9,173 nucleotides of DNA from JAUXLW01 sp964195005 (GTDB taxonomy: Bacteria > Actinomycetota > Acidimicrobiia > Spongiisociales > SHLN01): positions 1 to 9,173 of the forward strand of contig CAXMOO010000096.1 of the NCBI GenBank assembly GCA_964195005.1, read 5' to 3'. Below, one piece after another: positions 6,018 to 9,173 of this stretch (positions within the stretch are counted from its first letter, which is position 1; each line of letters opens with the position of its first letter). Made by a program: the position numbers and the translations under genes. The notes below the pieces were generated by a model that was not told where the DNA came from, ran no database searches, and was given only the letters and a program-made list of their open reading frames with translations.

Positions 6018-7042
6018 GCAAGTTCGTGCGTTCCTGGGAGCTAGTAGGGCCCGCGTTACTTGTGGTGGCCGTCGCGCTGGTCGGAACAACCACCTCCGAT
6101 TCGCTCCAGCTCCAGTTCCGATCGGTTCTCGTCACAGCTTCGATAGTGGTCGCGCTACACGTCTTCATCGGCAACTCCGGCGTGATCTCTTTCGGTCAGG
6201 TGAGTTTTGTTGCCATAGGCGCTTTCGGGGCCGGCGTGGCGACCACCCCGGTTGATGTCAAGCCGTTTGCCTTCCCGGAGCTCTTTCCTTTTCTGAAGGA
6301 GCTCGAGCTGAGCAATGTCGAATCGCTGCTGCTGGCAGCCGTACTCGGCGGGGTATATGCCTTGGTGGTGGGTGTTCCGCTCATGCGTCTATCTGGTTTG
6401 TCGGCCGGCATCGCCACTTTCGCCGTGATCATCATCACCAACAACGTCTTCCGGAACTGGGAGCGGATCGGACCGGGCGCCAAGACGCTCACTCAGATCC
6501 CTGAAACTACGAGCTTTTTGCAAGCCACCGTGGGGCTGTTGATCGTGATCGCCGTGGCTTACGCCTACCAGCGGACGCGCCAAGCGAGGATGCTGCGGGC
6601 CGCCCGCGAAGACCCTCCGGCAGCCCAGAGCAGTGGAGTAGACATTTATCGTCAGCGCCTATTGGCTTTCACACTGAGCGGTGCCTTGGCCGGGTTCGCC
6701 GGTGGCCTGCTCGTCCATCTTGCCGGAACCCTTACGACAGAGCAGGTCTTTCTTGATCTGACGTTCATCACTCTCGCCATGCTGGTCGTCGGTGGAATTG
6801 GGAGCCTGTGGGGTTCCGTTTTAGGAGCACTGTTCATTGCCGGATTGAACGCCTACCTGACGGAAGCCGAACGCGGCGTCCGCGCCTTTGGTCTCGACGT
6901 CGACCTACCAAGCGGCACCCGGCTCATCGCGCTGGGGGCGATCATGGCGCTGGTGTTGCTCTTCCGTCCCAGCGGGTTGACCGGAGGTCGCGAGCTCGCC
7001 TGGCCTTTTGTCCGTCGAGCCCGGGCCACCCCCGGCGGCTAA
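6014..7042 (+). CDS. livM: ABC transporter permease, LivM type
   Basis: This is the second membrane permease of the transporter, 342 residues. Family marks are GNSGVISFGQVSFVAIGAF (53-71), the coupling loop LRAAREDPPAAQSSGVDIYR (194-213) and VGGIGSLWGSVLGALF (259-274), with roughly nine or ten hydrophobic segments. The ATG overlaps the livH stop (ATGA) and GGGGAG lies five bases upstream, so it may initiate both by coupling and independently. It ends the operon with TAA at 7040-7042, only seven bases before the tail of the convergent oxidoreductase gene. No terminator fits between the two, so the transcripts probably overlap at their 3' ends. Confidence 0.95.
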   Translation: MSKFVRSWELVGPALLVVAVALVGTTTSDSLQLQFRSVLVTASIVVALHVFIGNSGVISFGQVSFVAIGAFGAGVATTPVDVKPFAFPELFPFLKELELSNVESLLLAAVLGGVYALVVGVPLMRLSGLSAGIATFAVIIITNNVFRNWERIGPGAKTLTQIPETTSFLQATVGLLIVIAVAYAYQRTRQARMLRAAREDPPAAQSSGVDIYRQRLLAFTLSGALAGFAGGLLVHLAGTLTTEQVFLDLTFITLAMLVVGGIGSLWGSVLGALFIAGLNAYLTEAERGVRAFGLDVDLPSGTRLIALGAIMALVLLFRPSGLTGGRELAWPFVRRARATPGG

Positions 7043-7049
7043 CCAGCGC

Positions 7050-8681
7050 TCAACTCGTGAAGCGGTCCTTCAGGCCCGCCAGGGGAGATGTGGCTGTGAG
7101 CCGTTTTCCCAGGAGGTGACCGGATCCAGCTCCCACGCCGGCACCGGGCCAGGTGCCCGCCCCGCACATGTATAGGTCCTTGACCGGTGTGCGGTATTTG
7201 GTCCAACCCGGGAAGGGGCGGAGGAAGAAGTGCTGCATCAGGTGGTGGCTTCCCCCCAGCGAGTCGCCGCCGATGAGGTTGGGGTTATCGGCTTCCAAAT
7301 CGGCGGGTGTCAGCACGTGGCGCGCCAGGACCTTGTCCCGTGTCCCCGGCGCGTAGTCCTCGATGATGTCTAAGACCCGGTCGGCGTAGGGCTCTCCCGC
7401 CGAGTCCCAACTGCGAGATTCCATCATTCCGGCGGCGTCGCCCCTGATGGTGCCCGGCACCACCCGCACCTGAACCCACAGGACGTGTTTTCCCTCCGGA
7501 GCGCGGCTCGGGTCGACTGCCGTCGGCTGTCCCACCACCAGGGTGGGCCGCTCCGGAAGCAGGCCCGCCACCGCTTGTTGATAGGCGAGGCTCATGTCTT
7601 CCATGTACGGCCCGATGTGGACGTAGGCATATTCACGGGCGGTGTCGTTGCCGCTCCATTCGGGTAAGTCGTCCATGGCCAAATGGATCATCATCGTTCC
7701 CGGAGCGTGCTTGTAATCACGCACGCGCTTTTGAAAGCGCTGGCTGAGCAGGTGGTTCGGCACCAGGCCACCGAACAAGACTTTGGGCGTCAGGTTGGCG
7801 ATCACGGCCCTCCGGGCTGCCAGTCGATCGCCCCCCTGGATTTCGACGCCGGTTGCCCTGCCGTCGTCCACGAGGATTCGCTCGACCGTGGTGGAAAGCC
7901 TGACGTCTCCGCCCAAGCCCTTGAGAAGAGAAACCTGGGCATCGATCATGGCCCGGGCTCCACCTTTGCCGAGGGCCATCCCGTTAGCACTGTCGGCGAA
8001 GGTCTCGAGGAATGGGAACAGGGCGCCACCGGCCACATCGGGGGGAAAATCGAGGTGCATGCCCCAGACCGCGCACAGCGCCTGGACCTCGCGGCTCTCA
8101 AAGTGCTCCTCAACGAATTCCCGGGTTGATTGCAGGACCAGCCGGGTCAGATCGAAGGGCCATTCTTTACCGAGGGCCCGGGCGCCGGTAACCAATGTTC
8201 GCACCGCCCTGGCGGAGGGGAGGGGAGTGCCCAGCAGCGGAAACAGATGGGGGGCGATCTCCCCGAACCATTTGTAGAGGCTGCGCCAGGCGGCGGCGTC
8301 GGTTTCCGAGTACTTGCCCACCATGGTCAGCGTCTCGTCCAGATCCGTCGAAACTCCGATGAACCCGTCGTTGGGAAACACCGACGAGAAGGGCTTCGAG
8401 CTGGGGGCGAATTCGAGACCGTGGGCGGTCAGCTCATCCCCAAACTCGGCGAAGAAGGGCGAACCGGCGAAGAGGTTGAGGTTGGCGGCGTAGAGATCGT
8501 GATGGAATCCGGGCAACGTGACTTCGGCGGTACGGACCGCCCCGCCTGGTTCAGGGTTGCGCTCGAGAACGAGCACATCCCAACCGTCCTTAGCGAGGAT
8601 GATGGCCGCTGCCAGCCCGTTGTGCCCGGCGCCAACAACGATTGCGTCATGTGCCAAATCCACCTCCCGGCGCCAGTCCAT
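7050..8681 (-). CDS. Phytoene-dehydrogenase-like FAD-dependent oxidoreductase (CrtI/PYROXD2-like)
   Basis: This is a flavoprotein of the amine-oxidase/phytoene-desaturase superfamily, 543 residues. The N-terminal Rossmann motif DAIVVGAGHNGLAAAIILA (12-30) with E40 binds ADP of FAD, followed by PGGAVRT (45-51) and FHHDLYAANLNLF (59-71). The C-terminal FAD contact is CGAGTWPGAGVGAGSG (506-521), a variant of the usual GSGTxPGGGVxGxPG. Related actinobacterial proteins are widely annotated as NAD(P)/FAD-dependent oxidoreductases of unknown substrate; no carotenoid genes are visible here, so calling it a carotenoid desaturase would be unsafe. The start is uncertain: ATG at 8681 has a weak site (AGGG), while TTG at 8657 has GGAGG five bases upstream and gives MAHDAIVVGAGHNG, closer to typical family N-termini. 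It is convergent with livM and divergent from the candidate selenoprotein. Confidence 0.9.
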   Translation of the reverse strand: MDWRREVDLAHDAIVVGAGHNGLAAAIILAKDGWDVLVLERNPEPGGAVRTAEVTLPGFHHDLYAANLNLFAGSPFFAEFGDELTAHGLEFAPSSKPFSSVFPNDGFIGVSTDLDETLTMVGKYSETDAAAWRSLYKWFGEIAPHLFPLLGTPLPSARAVRTLVTGARALGKEWPFDLTRLVLQSTREFVEEHFESREVQALCAVWGMHLDFPPDVAGGALFPFLETFADSANGMALGKGGARAMIDAQVSLLKGLGGDVRLSTTVERILVDDGRATGVEIQGGDRLAARRAVIANLTPKVLFGGLVPNHLLSQRFQKRVRDYKHAPGTMMIHLAMDDLPEWSGNDTAREYAYVHIGPYMEDMSLAYQQAVAGLLPERPTLVVGQPTAVDPSRAPEGKHVLWVQVRVVPGTIRGDAAGMMESRSWDSAGEPYADRVLDIIEDYAPGTRDKVLARHVLTPADLEADNPNLIGGDSLGGSHHLMQHFFLRPFPGWTKYRTPVKDLYMCGAGTWPGAGVGAGSGHLLGKRLTATSPLAGLKDRFTS

Positions 8682-8797
8682 TCCACCCTACCGTGGGCCG
8701 GAGTCACCATTGGCCGAGTGTGGAGGTTGGGACGGGAGTGATTGGGGCGGAGCGACCTGCTGCGGTTGGAGGTGCTCGGTAGGGTTGTGCTTGGGAG
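8682..8797. other. Short divergent intergenic region, G-rich on the plus strand
   Basis: These 116 bases separate the minus-strand oxidoreductase from the plus-strand DCC-type gene and should hold promoters for both. The plus strand is unusually rich in G-runs between 8720 and 8797. TAGGGT at 8780-8785 fits the loose actinobacterial -10 (TANNNT), and would give a very short leader for a GTG start at 8798, but no matching -35 is seen. Confidence 0.4.
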
Positions 8798-9173
8798 GTG
8801 GCCAGTATCGAGCGCCCGCTCCGATCCACTCTGATCTACGCCGGAGACTGAAAGTTCTGCCGGGCTGCGGCAAGTTTTGTCGCCTGGATCGACACCTCAG
8901 AAGATCTGGCGTTTTTGCCGCTAGATGATGCTTTGGTTGAGCACTTGCTCCCGCACCTGCCCCCCGATGAGCGCTCGGACCACTGGCATCTCGTCACTCC
9001 CCAGTTGGATGACCTGACCAGGGGGAAGGGACTCATCGCCCTGCTCGGAGAGCTAACACGCACTCGCTGGCTGTCACGTGTCCTGTCCTGGCTGCGGGCA
9101 GAGCGGCTGTTGGACGGATTCGACAGCGTCCTGCGGCGAATCAAAGGCAAGCTGGGGAGGTTGGTCCCCAACG
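8798..9173 (+). CDS. Candidate selenoprotein: DCC/DUF393-type thiol-disulfide oxidoreductase with in-frame UGA (Sec18), partial
   Basis: This is a small predicted thiol-disulfide oxidoreductase; the first 125 codons are in the window and the gene continues past the edge. Read through one TGA at 8849-8851, the product starts MASIERPLRSTLIYAGD-U-KFCRAAA. The DCC family consensus is YDGDCxFC, so the TGA replaces the first cysteine of the redox pair and the second (C21) is kept. Further family-like parts are AFLPLDDA (37-44), HWHLVTP (64-70), DDLTRGKGLIALLGELTRTR (73-92) and a C-terminal basic helix ending GKLGRLVPN. No other stop occurs in the frame to 9173. Genes nearby use TGA as a normal stop, so it is not a reassigned codon; selenocysteine is the best explanation, with a SECIS-like hairpin just downstream. 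A point mutation of TGC/TGT (pseudogene) or a sequencing error remains possible. The GTG start is tentative: its GGGAG is immediately adjacent, and an in-frame TAG at 8780 bounds it upstream. Confidence 0.78.
8849..8851 (+). other. In-frame UGA, predicted selenocysteine codon
   Basis: TGA lies between GAC (Asp17) and AAG-TTC-TGC (Lys-Phe-Cys21), giving D-U-x-x-C in place of the family's D-C-x-x-C. Selenocysteine is commonly found in place of the attacking cysteine in such redox pairs. The call is inference from position, the open frame after it, and the following hairpin. Confidence 0.72.
8860..8887 (+). promoter_or_regulatory. Bacterial SECIS-like stem-loop downstream of the UGA
   Basis: The lower stem CCGGGC (8860-8865) pairs with GCCTGG (8882-8887) in six pairs including one G-U. 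A three-base bulge TGC (8866-8868, with U first) interrupts the 5' side. The upper stem GGCA (8869-8872) pairs with TGTC (8878-8881), one G-U. The apical loop is AGTTT (8873-8877), with G in second place followed by U. The loop begins 22 bases after the UGA. As I recall the bacterial models, the loop should start about 16-37 bases after the UGA and carry a G among its first two bases, and the E. coli fdhF element has a bulged U and a loop GU contacted by SelB; this hairpin meets those points. It lies within the reading frame, as bacterial SECIS elements do. Pairing was done by eye, without energies. Confidence 0.6.

Noticed and set aside
8720..8800. The G-rich stretch before the DCC-type gene as a G-quadruplex.
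   Set aside because: Only three close runs of three or more G are present; the fourth is far away, so a stable quadruplex is not supported.
8849..8851. The TGA as a general sense codon (alternative genetic code).
   Set aside because: TGA terminates the small hydroxylase subunit, the binding protein, livF, livH and the oxidoreductase in this same window, and Trp is encoded by TGG throughout.
8858..8872. A five-pair hairpin TGCCG/CGGCA with loop GGCTG, considered as the SECIS element.
   Set aside because: Its loop starts only 12 bases after the UGA, short for bacterial SECIS, and it lacks the bulge; the longer 8860-8887 structure fits better. It remains a competing fold.
8518..8928. A plus-strand 136-codon frame crossing the intergenic region and the start of the DCC-type gene.
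   Set aside because: It is antisense to the oxidoreductase, low in recognisable sequence, and in a different frame from the family-like protein.
8836..9171. A minus-strand open frame of 111 codons opposite the DCC-type gene.
   Set aside because: It is Ser/Arg-rich with no recognisable domain, whereas the plus-strand frame has clear family similarity; it is a GC-driven shadow.
1..9173. tRNA, rRNA, CRISPR array, insertion sequence, attachment site, tRNA-Sec or sel genes.
   Set aside because: No repeats, transposase-like frames or cloverleaf-like sequences were seen; the selenocysteine machinery, if present, is elsewhere.

Overview
The window is GC-rich, densely packed bacterial DNA in which almost every base belongs to a gene. 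The GC content, the long Thr/Ala linker after an 'AAACGSSD' lipobox in the binding protein, and the pairing of a CoxMSL-type hydroxylase with Liv-type transport genes suggest an actinobacterium, perhaps of the Acidimicrobiia or a related uncultured group. This placement is inference. UGA is the normal stop of several genes here (the hydroxylase small subunit, the binding protein, livF, livH and the FAD oxidoreductase), so the organism does not read UGA as a general sense codon.

Layout. (1) Positions 1-2163, minus strand: a molybdenum hydroxylase operon in the order FAD subunit, [2Fe-2S] subunit, molybdopterin subunit (coxM-coxS-coxL type). The genes overlap by 8 and 4 bases, and the large subunit runs off the left edge. 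(2) Positions 2164-2372: a divergent control region. (3) Positions 2373-7042, plus strand: a complete branched-chain amino acid type (HAAT) ABC transporter, with a lipoprotein binding protein, two ATPases (LivG, LivF) and two permeases (LivH, LivM), nearly all translationally coupled. A 12-bp perfect hairpin lies just after the binding-protein stop, at the start of livG. (4) Positions 7050-8681, minus strand: a phytoene-dehydrogenase-like FAD oxidoreductase, convergent with livM and only 7 bases from it. (5) Positions 8798 to the right edge, plus strand: a small DCC/DUF393-type thiol-disulfide oxidoreductase.

The most interesting item is the last gene. Its open frame is interrupted by one TGA (8849-8851) exactly where the family has the first cysteine of its D-C-x-x-C redox motif. 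The frame stays open from there to the window edge, with convincing family similarity. A bacterial SECIS-like stem-loop with a 5-base AGUUU loop starts a few bases after the TGA. The simplest reading is a selenoprotein (D-U-K-F-C) that ordinary gene calling would truncate or miss.

How the genes may work together. The divergent hydroxylase and transporter suggest import of a small organic substrate followed by its hydroxylation, but the substrate cannot be read from this window because the diagnostic active-site loop of the large subunit lies outside it. The oxidoreductase and the candidate selenoprotein are divergent from each other and may be unrelated to the uptake/hydroxylation unit.
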